In this document: positions 32,849-43,900 of the stretch, piece by piece
Layout: each line of letters starts with the position of its first letter
Numbering within the stretch: position 1 is the stretch's first letter
The notes under the pieces: model-generated
What the model was told of the DNA's origin: nothing
Database searches by the model: none
The model's input: the letters and a program-made list of their open reading frames with translations, nothing else
Assembly (NCBI GenBank): GCA_032433765.1
Contig: JAVIAB010000092.1
Coordinates: 35,089,534 to 35,153,533, forward strand
Length of the DNA stretch: 64,000 nucleotides
Origin: Megaustenia siamemsis
Lineage: Eukaryota > Mollusca > Gastropoda > Stylommatophora > Ariophantidae
Reading direction: 5' to 3'
Program-made: the position numbers and the translations under genes

Positions 32849-34457
32849 CATCATCGAGTGCCATCTCCGCAATGAAGATTGGCTACCATGGAGCGCCATT
32901 CTGCTCTGTCTCTTGCTTTGATGGTGCAGGTTTTCATAGGCTAGTTTGTCCATCTTTTGACGTTACTCGTCCATGTTAGTCTTGGTCTGCCTCTTTTACC
33001 TTGTATTTTCCCCTCCATGATTACTTTTAGTAGACTGTTTTTTAACATGCCCAAAAAATCGTATTAGTCTTGTTTGAATTGTGTTTAGTAGTTCTCTTTT
33101 TATTTTTAGTTGTTTTAAGACTTCATCGTTTGTTTTCTTTTCCTTCCATCCAATTCTACCTATTCTTCTATAAATCCACATTTCAAAGGTTTTAATTCTC
33201 TGTTCTGTTTTCTTGTCTAATGTCCATGTTTCTGCACCACATAGGAATGTTGAGAAGACATAACATTTTGATATTCTTAGTTTTAGCCCTGGTGTTATTT
33301 GTTTTGATGTTAGTATGTTCTTCATGACATTAAAATTACTTTTTGCCATTCCTATTCCTTTGTTTATTTCAGTTTTACATTTTCCATCCTGGTTATAGTA
33401 TGTCCAAGGTAGCTGTAGTTCTGAACTGTCTCCATGTCTATTCCTTCAATTTTGATATCAACTTGTGGGTTTTGAGTATTTTCTTTGTTCATTATCATAG
33501 TTTAGTCTTTTTGATACTCATATCTAGTCCATATTTTTTGCTTGTCATGTTTATTTCATTAAGTAATTGTTGTAGATCTTTAGGATTTTCTGCTAGTAGT
33601 ACAGTATCGTCAGCATATCTCAGGTTATTGATTATCTTTCCATTAATTTGTAAGCCTGGCATCTCTATGATGTTTTTAAAGATTTGCTCAGTGTATAAAT
33701 TGAACAAGCTTGGTGATAGGATGCATACATGTCTTACTCCTCTTTTTATATAAATGGGTGTAGAGTTCTCTTTGTTATATTTTACTATTGCTGTTTGCTC
33801 CCAGTATAGATTACATATTTGTCGTATGTCCATGTCATCTAGATGTATCTCTTTTAGGCATTCTATAAGTTATTTGTGGTGTACTCTATCAAAAGCTTTG
33901 GTGTAGTCTATGAAGCAGGCATATATTGGTTTGTTTACTTATGTGTATTTTTCGATTAATGTTCTCATGCAGAATATGGCTTCTTTTGTCCACTATGTTT
34001 CCTAAATCCAAATTGCTGCTCATCTAATTCAGTATTGATTTTATTCTGAATCTGTCCTTGTATAACTTTTAGCAAGATTTTTGTAACATGGCTTATTATG
34101 ATTACTGTTCTAAAGTCACTGCATTTAACTGCGCCATTCTTTTTAGGCAATGCAATGAAAGTTGATGTTTTTAGTTCATTTGGTATGTATCCTGTTTGGT
34201 ATGTGTCGTTGCATATGCCTGTAATCACTTCAATACCAAAATCCTCTATTTCCTGTATCATCTATATGCTGCCAGGTCCTGCTGCTTTTCCCTTTTTCAT
34301 AGTTTTTATAGCTTTTTCCACCTCATATTTTAAGATTTTATAGCCTGATATACATTTTATGATTGGTTACTTGTCCCTTTGATCATGAAATAGTTCTGTT
34401 ATATATTCCTGCCATCTATCTATTATATCTTTATTGTCTGTTAGCATTTTTACTTTT
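32849..34457 (-). mobile_element. LINE-B, 1.6 kb, 12-bp TSD
   Basis: Minus-strand LINE-B from upstream of the RT palm to the 3' end. TSD taaagctgccat at 32837-32848 and 34458-34469, perfect. In order, it shows EKAIKTMKKGKAAGPG, TSTFIALPKKNGAVKC, HVTKILLKVIQGQI, EQQFGFRK, motif A region (frame broken), VRHVCILSPSLFN (family VRQGCILSP), RYADDTVLLAENP with intact YADD, then the C-terminus ETWTLDKKTEQR. Main frames are 33965-34261, 33495-33833 and 32996-33349. It is dead through frameshifts although the YADD box survives. Confidence 0.94.
33495..33833 (-). pseudogene. LINE-B RT palm fragment with YADD
   Basis: 112 codons: ICNLYWEQTAIVKYNKENS, IKRGVRHVCILSPSLFNLY, then INNLRYADDTVLLAENP and KKYGLDMSIKKTK. 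YADD is the RT motif C that binds the catalytic metals. QG to HV in the VRQGC motif is a probable inactivating change. It is one of three separate frames of the same element. Confidence 0.88.
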
Positions 34458-34469
34458 TAAAGCTGCCAT

Positions 34470-35186
34470 ATACAATTCTATATTTATTTTGCAACGAAAT
34501 ATCATAAACCATACAATGAGCCGTGTATGATCCGAAGCAAAGAGCAATATCAAGAACACTCCATTTGTTCCTCACACTGAAAGGCAAACGAGGATACCGA
34601 ACAAGACAAGATATTTTTGTTGATACAATGAAACATAATATACATGCCAAAACGCGCTGGAACAAAACGCAAGTTGTAAACGAAAATCCACGCGATATAA
34701 CAAACTCACAGACACACGATTGTACGAGTAAATTATTCATATCAAGCAATTGCGTTTATTTCACGACAGAGGTAACGGACGACGATACGCCAGAAACATA
34801 CACTTCATAATAATACAATGCATAATATAAGGTCAGAAAGGGCGGAGGGTCATGAATTAATAACAAACAAACAAATAGAAATATTTAGACAGAGAAACTA
34901 TCGGTAAAAAAACATTGTGTAGAGGAAATGTTGACTGTTTGTCTTCGTAGTTTATCTTGGAAGGGTCGATTGTTGTTCGTATCACAGTGAAGCTGGAATA
35001 TTTACGTACGATTTAGTTTGAATATAATCAGTAGCTATGTGTTTACACCAGCCACGTTTCAAAATCACCATCCTGTCTCGCTTTAATGTCTTATAAATGT
35101 TGCGCATTTTATTCGTAATAATAACTGGTTTCCTCCTTCGGAAATCGCACATTAATTGCCGCTAATTTGTCGCCAGTTAAAAAGAC
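34470..35186. other. no recognisable feature
   Basis: Both strands have short frames at 34450-34810, without a domain. Confidence 0.5.
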
Positions 35187-35387
35187 ATGCTGCTGCTACT
35201 ACTATTTCTTCTTATTATTACTACTGCTTTTCTTACTACTAATAATGCTACTCTTCTTATTATTACTACTGCTTTTATTACTACTAATACTGCTACTCTT
35301 CTTACTACTGATACTAATACTACTAGTATTATTAATATAATATTATCAATTTTTCTCTATACTATGACTAGTACTAAATAAATAGAC

Positions 35388-35755
35388 GATTAGACGCCAC
35401 AGAGACGGGATTTCTCGGAAGAATTTTGAAAGTTCCCTGGACAGCTAAAAAAGACTAATGAGGACATTCTCAAAAAGACCAACACAAAAAGGGAGCTCAT
35501 AAAAAAGAACATCAGAAAGAAACAATCAACTTTCTTTTCGGGCACATCATGAGAAGAGGAAAGTTGTAATACTTTGTTAAAACTGGCAAAATACAGGGAA
35601 AGAGAGATCACAGATGACAAGGAGAGAAGATACTAGATAGTGTTTGTTGTTATGGCATGAAAAACAGTCAACAACAGAATTGATACGGTGCACTGTGGAC
35701 AGAAAACTGTGGAAGGTCACGGTAGCATATTCCAATAGGTAAGGCACATATTGAT
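35388..35755 (+). mobile_element. LINE-D 3' fragment
   Basis: Broken plus reading of the LINE-D C-terminus: GISRKNFESSLDS-like start, KRTSERNNQ, then STTELIRCTVDRKLWK. Frameshifts throughout. It sits in the TAC-rich block, which obscures any TSD. Confidence 0.82.
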
Positions 35756-36369
35756 AATGATGATTATAACTACGAGTACTACTTATTACTACTACTACTA
35801 CTAAATACTACTACTACTTCTTACTATTACAACTATTACTACTTGTATTGCTATTTCTTACTACCACCCACTACTACTACCTAATGCTACTTAGTACTGC
35901 TATTACCTCTTACTACTAATTATAGTTAAAGTTATTCGAACCGCCCGTGTCAATTGAATCATCCGAATTAACATCTCATCGAATATCCAAACAAAAAAAG
36001 GCAACTGCAGTCCCTACCATAGCAGCTACAGCACATGCCCACAGACATAAGGCCGAGCGGCACCGAAAGTAAACGCAGATGAATTGTCCTTCGTCAAACG
36101 ATATCATCACTCATCGTAAGCGATCTGAATCTAGAAACACCATCCGGGTGAAAAGCACAGCTCACTCACTAACTCAGTAGCTCCGGCAACAAGACGGACT
36201 TGGAATGTGAGGAAACTGCACCAAGGAACACTTTTCAAACAGTGCCTCAACGGTTCCTCTCGCCTATCCGCCATATTGACCGGAGGTTCTTACTACTAAT
36301 GTTACTACTTAATAGTGCTACTACTTATTACCACTACTACTGCTAATTAATACTGCTCTTACTACTAAT

Positions 36370-36624
36370 ACAAGTAAAGAGCCCCCGTCACACCAAGTGG
36401 CGTATAGGGAATATGGTGTTAGTGACCATCATTTTTACAGACCTTCAGCACAATATTTTTTGCGGTAATGTGGTCGGTATTACGCCCGTGCTGCTTTACT
36501 TTCCCAGACAAAATCCGGTACCCATTAAAGGTTGGGTGAACCCAGAAGCCGTCGGTTGGGATCGATCCTTACCTCTTGTCCTTTTTAGTCCAGTTCACTA
36601 AGCACTGAGCTATCGCGGCTCCCT
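36370..36624 (-). mobile_element. SINE-1, minus strand, 13-bp TSD
   Basis: A full copy ending gggag at 36624, 3' end near 36370. Boxes are slightly mutated (box B region gggatcgatcc on plus). TSD tcttactactaat at 36357-36369 and 36625-36637; because it lies in TAC repeats the TSD is less conclusive than elsewhere. Confidence 0.9.
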
Positions 36625-36710
36625 TCTTACTACTAATGCTGCAACTTAATACCACTACTATCACTACTAGTTAATACTATTACTCCTTACTACTACTACT
36701 TACTAATTTT

Positions 36711-38040
36711 CTGTCTGGATATTGTCTTCTTGATATTTCAATTTCAAAGGCTCATAAGGCTGTAAGATACACATTGATACATAAACACGTTGATACATAC
36801 AAGTATGATGCATTGACAACTTCTACGAAAGTTATTTCGCGCGGAGGTTTCGCTTCGCCAAATCATGACGAAGGGTAAGGTTTGCGAGGTCTAATACATT
36901 CATTACTTCCCCTTATGTTCACACGAACTTTGTCTTTCGAACACTACTGTAAATAACCGTCTATGTTGTCTGGATCTATAGTTATCCAATAGTTTACCAA
37001 TTATTTTATATTCTAATAACAGAACAGGGATTTTTCGCTAGGAGAGGAGGGGGTGTACAATACACGGTTCCTGCAGATACTTTTTTTGACTAAAGTCTAG
37101 CATGCCAGAGCTGACAGCCCAGCCCGCTGGATCAATAAACAACTTACATTACAAACTGGGATTTAAAATAGGTAGTAAGCAGAGAGATGTGTATTCTCTT
37201 GCTGCTACAATTCTTGTGCGTTATGTCAATAGAGTTTAAGGAATGATCTGCAACCCAAGCAGCAAAGTGGCAATAATGAGAAATGTGTCGTTGTTCACAT
37301 ATGTTTTCTTTTCATATCAAAGTGCTATTTTAATTATAAAATCTAACTAATTTTGCAGAATTTATGGATGAAGATATAATCCTGAGCCTAGTTACATTGT
37401 CCTCGTTTTTAAAATTAATATTTGATGAAAGTGGTTTCGATCAGTGACACGACACACACAACGTCACATTTCCACCCAAAGTAAATATTTATCTATGATA
37501 GATATTTTAGTAGTTCATGCTCGAAGCAAAAAGATAAGAACTTTAGCAAACCTGAGAATTTCAGGGGATGCAAGATTCAATTGTTAATCACAAAAGTGTT
37601 TTTTTTTTTTAATTTATTTTATTTTAAGATACAGCTTCTTCAAAAAACTGAATGTACAACAGAAAGAGCAAGTGTATTGTACCGTCCTTCGAAAGGAATA
37701 GATGAGTAAATCAGCTATAGTATCAGTGACAAAACAGCTGTGATATTTCTTTTAAAAAGGGGTGGGGGTATATAAGAGTGACTTGTGAGGAGAGAGAGAG
37801 AGAGATAAAGAGAGGACCACATATTTATAGTTGTTCTTGTTTTCTGAAAAAGGCAGCACGTAGGCCAACACGTCAGTATTTTGTTGTTACTTTTTTGTAA
37901 AGTTGTCATCCTACCTTATAAAAGTGTACGTTACACCCCACTACTGGCTCCTTGCTGCCAGCTTTGCCTAGCACTGCAATTACTTGCCTGTTCCCTAATT
38001 ATAGTAGATCTCAGAGTTTACTGATTTTTGTTCACTTTTC
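36711..38040. other. no gene; contains R2 copy 3
   Basis: AT-rich with a T-run at about 37599 and a short GA run at about 37790. The only recognised piece is the inverted R2 repeat at 37340-37475. Confidence 0.55.
37340..37475 (-). repeat. dispersed repeat R2, copy 3 (inverted)
   Basis: The reverse complement matches 8640-8765: ttgcagaatttatggatgaa, then gagcct, then gaaagtggtttcga. Confidence 0.75.
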
Positions 38041-38044
38041 TCAT

Positions 38045-38680
38045 TAGCCAGGAACAACAGATGAACAGTGTGGTTTTGTTAGAGATAAAGGAACAAGTAA
38101 TGCCATTTATATCATACGATCTTTAGTAGAAAGAGCCATAGAGCTGAAAACAGATCTATACCTATGTTTCATAGATTACACCAGAGCATTTGACGAAGTA
38201 AAGCACCAAGAAATAATCAACATTTTAGAAAACATAAACGTTGACAGCAAACATCTGAGAATAATAAAGAACATGTACTGGCAACAAACAGCGGCCATAA
38301 GAACTGGAAACCAGTTGGGAATGTTTCAGCAAATAAAACAAGTGGTAGTCAAGGTTGTGTGCTGTCACCAGATTTATTTAATATGTATAGGAAGATTATT
38401 TTAAAATCTATAAGGGGCATACCTGGAATAATAATTGGAGGACATGATATAAATGACCTCAGGTATGCTGATGATACAGTCGCTACGAGTGAAAATGAGT
38501 TACAATAAATGTTAGACATTACAGTGAAGGAAAGCAAAAATAAAGGACTCAGCCTTAATAGCACAAAGACAGAAGTAATGGTAACAACAAAGAAAAAGAC
38601 ATCACCGCAATGCACAATAAAGACAAGTGGAACACTATTAAAACAGGTAAATGAATTTAAATATTTGGGAACCACACTGT
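38045..38680 (+). mobile_element. LINE-D RT segment, plus part of a rearranged copy
   Basis: The plus-strand reading begins at DEQCGFVRDKGTSNAIYIIR, continues through LCFIDYTRAFDEV (motif A), NMYWQQTAAIRTGN and, after frameshifts, the thumb NEFKYLGTTL. It stops abruptly at about 38680 where the same element continues in the opposite orientation. In 38509-38736 the frame runs across this junction. Confidence 0.88.
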
Positions 38681-39030
38681 TCATCGCTAATTTCTGGACT
38701 GATTTTGTTTCGCACTCTTCGCATGATGATTCTTAGTAATATCTTAGTCATATGACTCATAAGTTTTATTGTGCGATGATCATCGCATCCATTCGCTCCC
38801 GATTTCTTTGGTCTTTTTCTTCTATCCTTCCTCTGCTGCCGTTGGCGTCGAGGGGAGAAACAATCTGCGATTCTTTGCTCTTCTGTTGGCCTCTTCTGAT
38901 GTTATTCCTCCTAGTGACTCTAGTATTCCCTTTATCCAGATTTCTTTGGTAGGGCTATGAATATTGATTTGAACATGTCGTCTGGTATATATCCGCGGTT
39001 GTAGATATCATTGAATAATTTTTTGTGTGT
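38681..39030 (-). mobile_element. LINE-D upstream segment, inverted part, split by LINE-C
   Basis: The minus-strand reading from right to left is NDIYNRGYIPDDMF, IALPKK, [LINE-C insertion], DDHRTIKLMSHMTKIL, MRRVRNKISPEIS and DEQCG. It is the part of LINE-D just upstream of the plus segment, placed inverted on its downstream side. Confidence 0.82.
38813..38938 (-). mobile_element. LINE-C 3' end, 126 bp, inserted in LINE-D, 12-bp TSD
   Basis: A minus-strand LINE-C tail (ctgctgccgttggcgtcgag region, shared with 42976-43633). TSD gatttctttggt at 38801-38812 and 38939-38950, perfect. LINE-D coding sequence resumes on both sides, so the insertion came later. Confidence 0.93.
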
Positions 39031-39039
39031 GAAGTTACA

Positions 39040-39187
39040 GTAGTTATAAAAGTTATAAACATTACAGTTACAGAATACAGTTATAGACACAAGTTATAGA
39101 CATTACAGTTACAGAATACAGTTATAGACACAAGTTATAGACATTACAGTTACAGAATACAGTTATAGACACAAGTTATAGACATTA
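39040..39187. repeat. 42-bp minisatellite of attacagtt/gttatag type, about 3.5 copies
   Basis: The unit is cattacagttacagaataca plus gttatagacacaagttatag plus ac. It abuts the next, unrelated 42-bp array. Confidence 0.9.
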
Positions 39188-40393
39188 GTGTTGGGGATTC
39201 TTGAGTTATTGGACTATTTAAGTACCATGGTGTTGGGGATTCTTGAGTTATTGTACTATTTAAGTGCCATAGTGTTGGGGATTCTTGAGTTATTGGACTA
39301 TTTAATTGCCCTAGTGTTGGGGATTCTTGAGTTATTGGACTGTTTAAGTGCCCGAGTGTTGGGGATTCATGAGTTATTGGACTATTTAAGTGCCCGAGTG
39401 TTGGGGATTCATGTGTTATTGCACTATTTAATTGCCCTAGTGTTGGGGATTCTTGAGTTATTGGACTATTTAAGTGCCCGAGTGTTGGGGATTCATGAGT
39501 TATTGGACTATTTAAGTGCCCGAGTGTTGGGGATTCATGAGTTATTGGACTATTTAAGTGCCCGAGTGTTGGGGATTCATGAGTTATTGGACTATTTAAG
39601 TGCCATAGTGTTGGGGATTCTTGAGTTATTGGACTATTTAAGTGCCATAGTGTTGGGGATTCTTGAGTTATTGGACTATTTAAGTTCCATAGTGTTGTGT
39701 ATTAATGAGTTATTGGACTATTTAAGTGCCATAGTGTTGGGGATTCATGAGTTATTGGACTATTTAAGTGCCATAGTGTTGGGGATTCTTGAGTTATTGG
39801 ACTATTTAAGTGCCCGAGTGTTGGGGATTCTTGAGTTATTGGACTATTTAAGTGCCATAGTGTTGGGGATTCATGAGTTATTGGACTATTTAAGTGCCCG
39901 AGTGTTGGGGATTCATGAGTTATTGGACTATTTAAATGCCATAGTGTTGTGGATTAATGAGTTATTGGACTATTTAAGTGCCATAGTGTTGGGGATTCAT
40001 GAGTTATTGGACTATTTAAGTGTCATAGTGTTGGGGATTCATGAGTTATTGGACTATTTAAGTGCCATAGTGTTGGGGATTCTTGAGTTATTGGACTATT
40101 TAAGTGCCATAGTGTTCGGGATTCATGAGTTATTGGACTATTTAAGTGCCCGAGTGTTGGGGATTCTTGAGTTAATGGACTATTTAAGTGCCATAGTGTT
40201 GTGGATTCTTGAGTTATTGGACTATTTAAGTGCCATAGTGTTGGGGATTCTTGAGTTATTGGACTATTTAATTGCCCTAGAGTTGGGGATTCTTGAGTTA
40301 TTGGACTATTTAATTGCCCTAGTGTTGGGGATTCTTGAGTTATTTGACTATTTAATTGCCCTAGTGTTGGGGATTCTTGAGTTATTTGATTAA
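39188..40393 (+). other. 401-codon repeat ORF within the satellite, probably not a gene
   Basis: An open frame of about 28.6 copies of the 14-residue unit VLGIxELLDYLSAx. It is rich in Leu and Ile with one Glu and one Asp per unit, and no signal peptide, cysteine or domain is seen. The first ATG comes from a variant unit. A 42-bp unit without a stop will always give such a frame, and neighbouring stretches lose frame freely, so satellite is the simplest reading. The alternative is a repetitive helical or LRR-like low-complexity protein; transcript evidence would decide. Confidence 0.3.
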
Positions 40394-41990
40394 CAATTTA
40401 AGTGCCCCAGTGTTGGGGATTCTTGAGTTATTGACTATTTAATTGCCCTAGTGTTGACGATTCTTGAGTTATTTGACTATTTAATTGCCCTAGTGTTGGG
40501 GATTCTTGAGTTATTTGACTATTTAATTGCCCTAGTGTTGGGGATTCTTGAGTTATTTGACTATTTAATTGCCCTAGTGTTAGGGATTCTTGAGTTATTG
40601 GACTAACTATTTAAGTGCCCTAGTGTTGGGGATTCTTGAGTTATTTGATTAACAATTTAAGTGCCCCAGTGTTGGGGATTCTTGAGTTACTTGACTATTT
40701 AATTGCCCTAGTGTTGGGGATTCTTGAGTTATTTGATTAACAATTTAAGTGCCCTAGTGTTGGGGATTCTTGAGTTACTTGACTATTTAATTGCCCTAGT
40801 GTTGGGGATTCTTGAGTTATTTGATTAACAATTTAAGTGCCCTAGTGTTGGGGATTCTTGAGTTATTTGACTATTTAAGTGCCCGAGTGTTGGGGATTCA
40901 TGAGTTATTGGACTATTTAAATGCCATAGTGTTGTGGATTAATGAGTTATTGGACTATTTAAGTGCCAAAGTGTTGGGGATTCATGAGTTATTGGACTAT
41001 TTAAGTGCCATAGTGTTGGGGATTCATGAGTTATTGGACTATTTAAGTGCCATAGTGTTGGGGATTCTTGAGTTATTGGACTATTTAAGTGCCATAGTGT
41101 TGGGGATTCATGAGTTATTGGACTATTTAAGTGCCCGAGTGTTGGGGATTCTTGAGTTATTGGACTATTTAAGTGCCCGAGTGTTGGGGATTCTTGAGTT
41201 AATGGACTATTTAAGTGCCATAGTGTTGTGGATTCTTGAGTTATTGGACTATTTAAGTGCCATAGTGTTGGGGATTCTTGAGTTATTGGACTATTTAATT
41301 GCCCTAGAGTTGGGGATTCTTGAGTTATTTGACTATTTAATTGCCCTAGTGTTGGGGATTCTTGAGTTATTTGACTATTTAATTGCCCTAGTGTTGGGGA
41401 TTCTTGAGTTATTTGATTAACAATTTAAGTGCCCCAGTGTTGGGGATTCTTGAGTTATTGACTATTTAATTGCCCTAGTGTTGGGGATTCTTGAGTTATT
41501 TGACTATTTAATTGCCCTAGTGTTGGGGATTCTTGAGTTATTTGACTATTTAATTGCCCTAGTGTTGGGGATTCTTGAGTTATTTGACTATTTAATTGCC
41601 CTAGTGTTGGGGATTCTTGAGTTATTGGACTAACTATTTAAGTGCCCTAGTGTTGGGGATTCTTGAGTTATTTGATTAACAATTTAAGTGCCCCAGTGTT
41701 GGGGATTCTTGAGTTACTTGACTATTTAATTGCCCTAGTGTTGGGGATTCTTGAGTTATTTGATTAACAATTTAAGTGCCCTAGTGTTGGGGATTCTTGA
41801 GTTACTTGACTATTTAATATCCCTAGTGTTGGGGATTATTGAGTTATTTGACTATTTAATTGCTCTAGTGTTGGGGATTCTTGAGTTATTTGACTATTTA
41901 ATTGCCCTAGTGTTGGGGATTCTTGAGTTATTGGACTAACTATTTAAGTGCACTAGTGTTGGGAATCCTTTAGTCATTGGACTAGCTATT
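39188..41990 (+). repeat. 2.8 kb satellite, 42-bp unit, about 66 copies, with about 1 kb higher-order duplication
   Basis: The unit contains agtgttggggattcttgag, ttattggactatttaa and gtgccat. Variants (cat for ctt; ctag, cgag or atag ends; attgccc for agtgcca) recur in the same order: the rare aaatgccatagtgttgtgg unit is at 39934 and 40919, and gattaacaatttaagtgcccc at 40388 and 41415. So a block of roughly 1 kb was duplicated inside the array. Frames open on plus encode VLGILELLDYLSAI repeats. Single-base losses and TAA units break them after 40393 and 41420. Confidence 0.96.
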
Positions 41991-42320
41991 AAGTTCTGTA
42001 GTATTGACGTATGTGCTTGCTTTACTGTCAGTCGAAGGTAAACCGTGCGCTTTAGCTTCCGTGTTCAGCTTGAATAATCTTAGGACAACTTGACACTTGA
42101 CAATCAAAAACAACAAGCTGCATGTCACTGACATGGCTAAGTTAAAAATAAACAGAAAGGTAAAATCCCTGCCATATTGAGTTTGTGCATGTGTTATGGT
42201 GAGTGAGATCGGTATGCTAGCGGACATTATTCGAGTACAATGATGATATTCTGCTTGTGTTATCTGGACTAAGATCGGAACATTGTTCGAGTACAATGAT
42301 GATAATCTTCATATGTTACC
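41991..42320. other. spacer with short internal duplication
   Basis: gttcgagtacaatgatgata appears near 42283 and a similar attcgagtacaatgatgata near 42231, so an approximately 55-bp piece is duplicated. No supported gene. Confidence 0.55.
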
Positions 42321-42329
42321 AACTTGTTT

Positions 42330-42535
42330 GAAGATGAATTGCCAAGAAAAGAGGTTGAAATTAGATTTGGTTGACCTGAAGGAAAAAACTAAAGGAGTAT
42401 TTGAACTTAACGGCAGAGGTTGCTGAGAAAGTTCGCGCTTTGCAATTAGAGAACAGAGATATGAAGGATGATGTGTTGAAGATGAGTTTAGAAATGCTTA
42501 AAACCATAAAGGACTTTAGAAATGCTTAAAACCAT
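42330..42535 (+). pseudogene. coiled-coil-like ORF relic, 5' part
   Basis: The plus translation reads LKLDLVDLKEKT, and after one frameshift EYLNLTAEVAEKVRALQLEN and MKDDVLKMSLEMLKTIKDF. Leu/Val at heptad spacing with many Glu and Lys suggests a coiled coil. The MSLEMLKTIKD codons include the first unit of the 28-bp array that follows. I do not recognise the protein. A related reading resumes at 43900-44400. Confidence 0.45.
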
Positions 42536-42974
42536 AAATGACTTTAGAAATGCTTAAAACCATAAATGAGTTTAGAAATGCTTATAACCATAAATGACTT
42601 TAGAAATGCTTATAACCATAAACGAGGTTAGAAATGCTTATAACCATAAATGGCTTTAGAAATGCTTATAACCATAAACGAGGTTAGAAATGCTTATAAC
42701 CATAAATGACTTTAGAAATGCTTATAACCATAAACGAGGTTAGAAATGCTTATAACCATAAATGACTTTAGAAATGCTTATAACCATAAACGAGGTTAGA
42801 AATGCTTATAACCATAAATGACTTTAGAAATGCTTATAACCATAAACGAGGTTAGAAATACTTATAACCATAAATGACTTTAGAAATGCTTATAACCATA
42901 AACGAGGTTAGAAATGCTTATAACCATAAATTACTTTAGAAATACTTATAACCATAAACGAGGTTAGAAATACT
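42484..42974. repeat. 28-bp minisatellite, left part
   Basis: The unit is tagaaatgcttataaccata followed by aatgactt or aacgaggt. The two types alternate to give a 56-bp dimer in most of this part. 28 is not a multiple of three, so no frame persists. LINE-C interrupts it at 42976. Confidence 0.94.
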
Positions 42975-42975
42975 T

Positions 42976-43633
42976 CTTCTTCCTCTTCTATCCTTCCTCT
43001 GCTGCCGTTGGCGTCAAGGGGAGAAACAATCTGCGATTATTTGCTCTTCTGTTGGCATCTTCTGGTGTTATCCCTCCTAGTGACTCTAGTATTCCCTGTA
43101 TCCATCTCTTTCTCGGTCTTCCTCTTAATCTGGCGTTTTCGTAGCATTTGTTTATGGCTCTTTGAGTCATTCTTAGTTCTTTTTATCTTATGTGGCCGAA
43201 CCAATTTATCAGTTGTTTCTTTATGTATTCGATGGCTGGTTCAATTTCGAGTTTCTTCCTCAGGTCAGTGTTTCTTACTCTGTCCCTTAAGCTGTTTCCT
43301 GTCATTCTTCTGACACATTTCATTTCGGTGGTCGTTATCTTTCTTATTGTCCTAGAGTCCAGCGTCCAATTCTGGCACTGATAGCACAAAGTTGGTAGAA
43401 AAATTTATTTGTATATTGCCCTTTTTTGCTTCCGTAGTTATTGCTTTGTTTTTCAAGTGTTGATACTTGGCCTATAACTTGGCATGCTTTGTTACACCTT
43501 ATATCTATCTCGGTCTCTTGGTTATTGTTTTGTGTTAACGTGCTACCCAGATATTTAAAATTGTCTACTTGCTTCAGAGTTGTATTATCTATTATGATGT
43601 TTAGTTTTTCTTTCTTTCTCGCTATTGCCATTA
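42976..43633 (-). mobile_element. LINE-C inserted in the 28-bp array
   Basis: A minus-strand, 5'-truncated LINE-C starting near VMAIARKKEKL and running through KQVDNFKYLGSTLTQ, RCNKACQVIGQVST, MKCVRRMTGNSLRD, LINWFGHIR, ARLRGRPRKRWIQG and TPEDANRRAN (frames 43344-43631, 43183-43389, 42988-43170). Repeat units lie on both sides. Only a short candidate TSD (tactt) is visible, perhaps masked by the repeats. Confidence 0.92.
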
Positions 43634-43900
43634 CTTAGAAATGCTTATAACCATAAATGAGGTTAGAAATTCTTATAACCATAAATTACTTTAGAAATGC
43701 TTATAACCATAAATGACTTTAGAAATGCTTATAACCATAAATGAATTTAGGAATGCTTATAACCATAAATGAATTTAGGAATGCTTATAACCATAAATGA
43801 ATTTAGGAATGCTTATAACCATAAATGAATTTAGAAATGCTTATGGCCATAAATGAGTTTAGGAATGCTTATAACCATAAATGAGGTTAGAAATGCTTTG
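43634..43900. repeat. 28-bp minisatellite, right part
   Basis: Continues the array. Here aatgaatttaggaatgctta units dominate, a variant absent from the left part. The last unit runs into the coiled-coil relic. Confidence 0.93.

Larger units (their letters stand above)
35187..36710. repeat. TAC/TTA trinucleotide-rich block, interrupted by mobile elements
   Basis: Imperfect TAC and TTA triplet runs at 35187-35380, 35770-35930, 36285-36370 and 36626-36710. LINE-D (35388-35755), an unassigned piece (35935-36285) and SINE-1 (36370-36624) interrupt what looks like one older microsatellite tract. Confidence 0.8.

Noticed and set aside
40812..41420. 202-codon frame as a separate gene
   Set aside because: It is part of the same 42-bp satellite; start and stop come from variant units.
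924..43900. Many repeat units being multiples of 7 bp (28, 35, 42, 42, 42)
   Set aside because: The other arrays (39, 53, 22, 16/17, 75) do not fit, so this is most likely chance.
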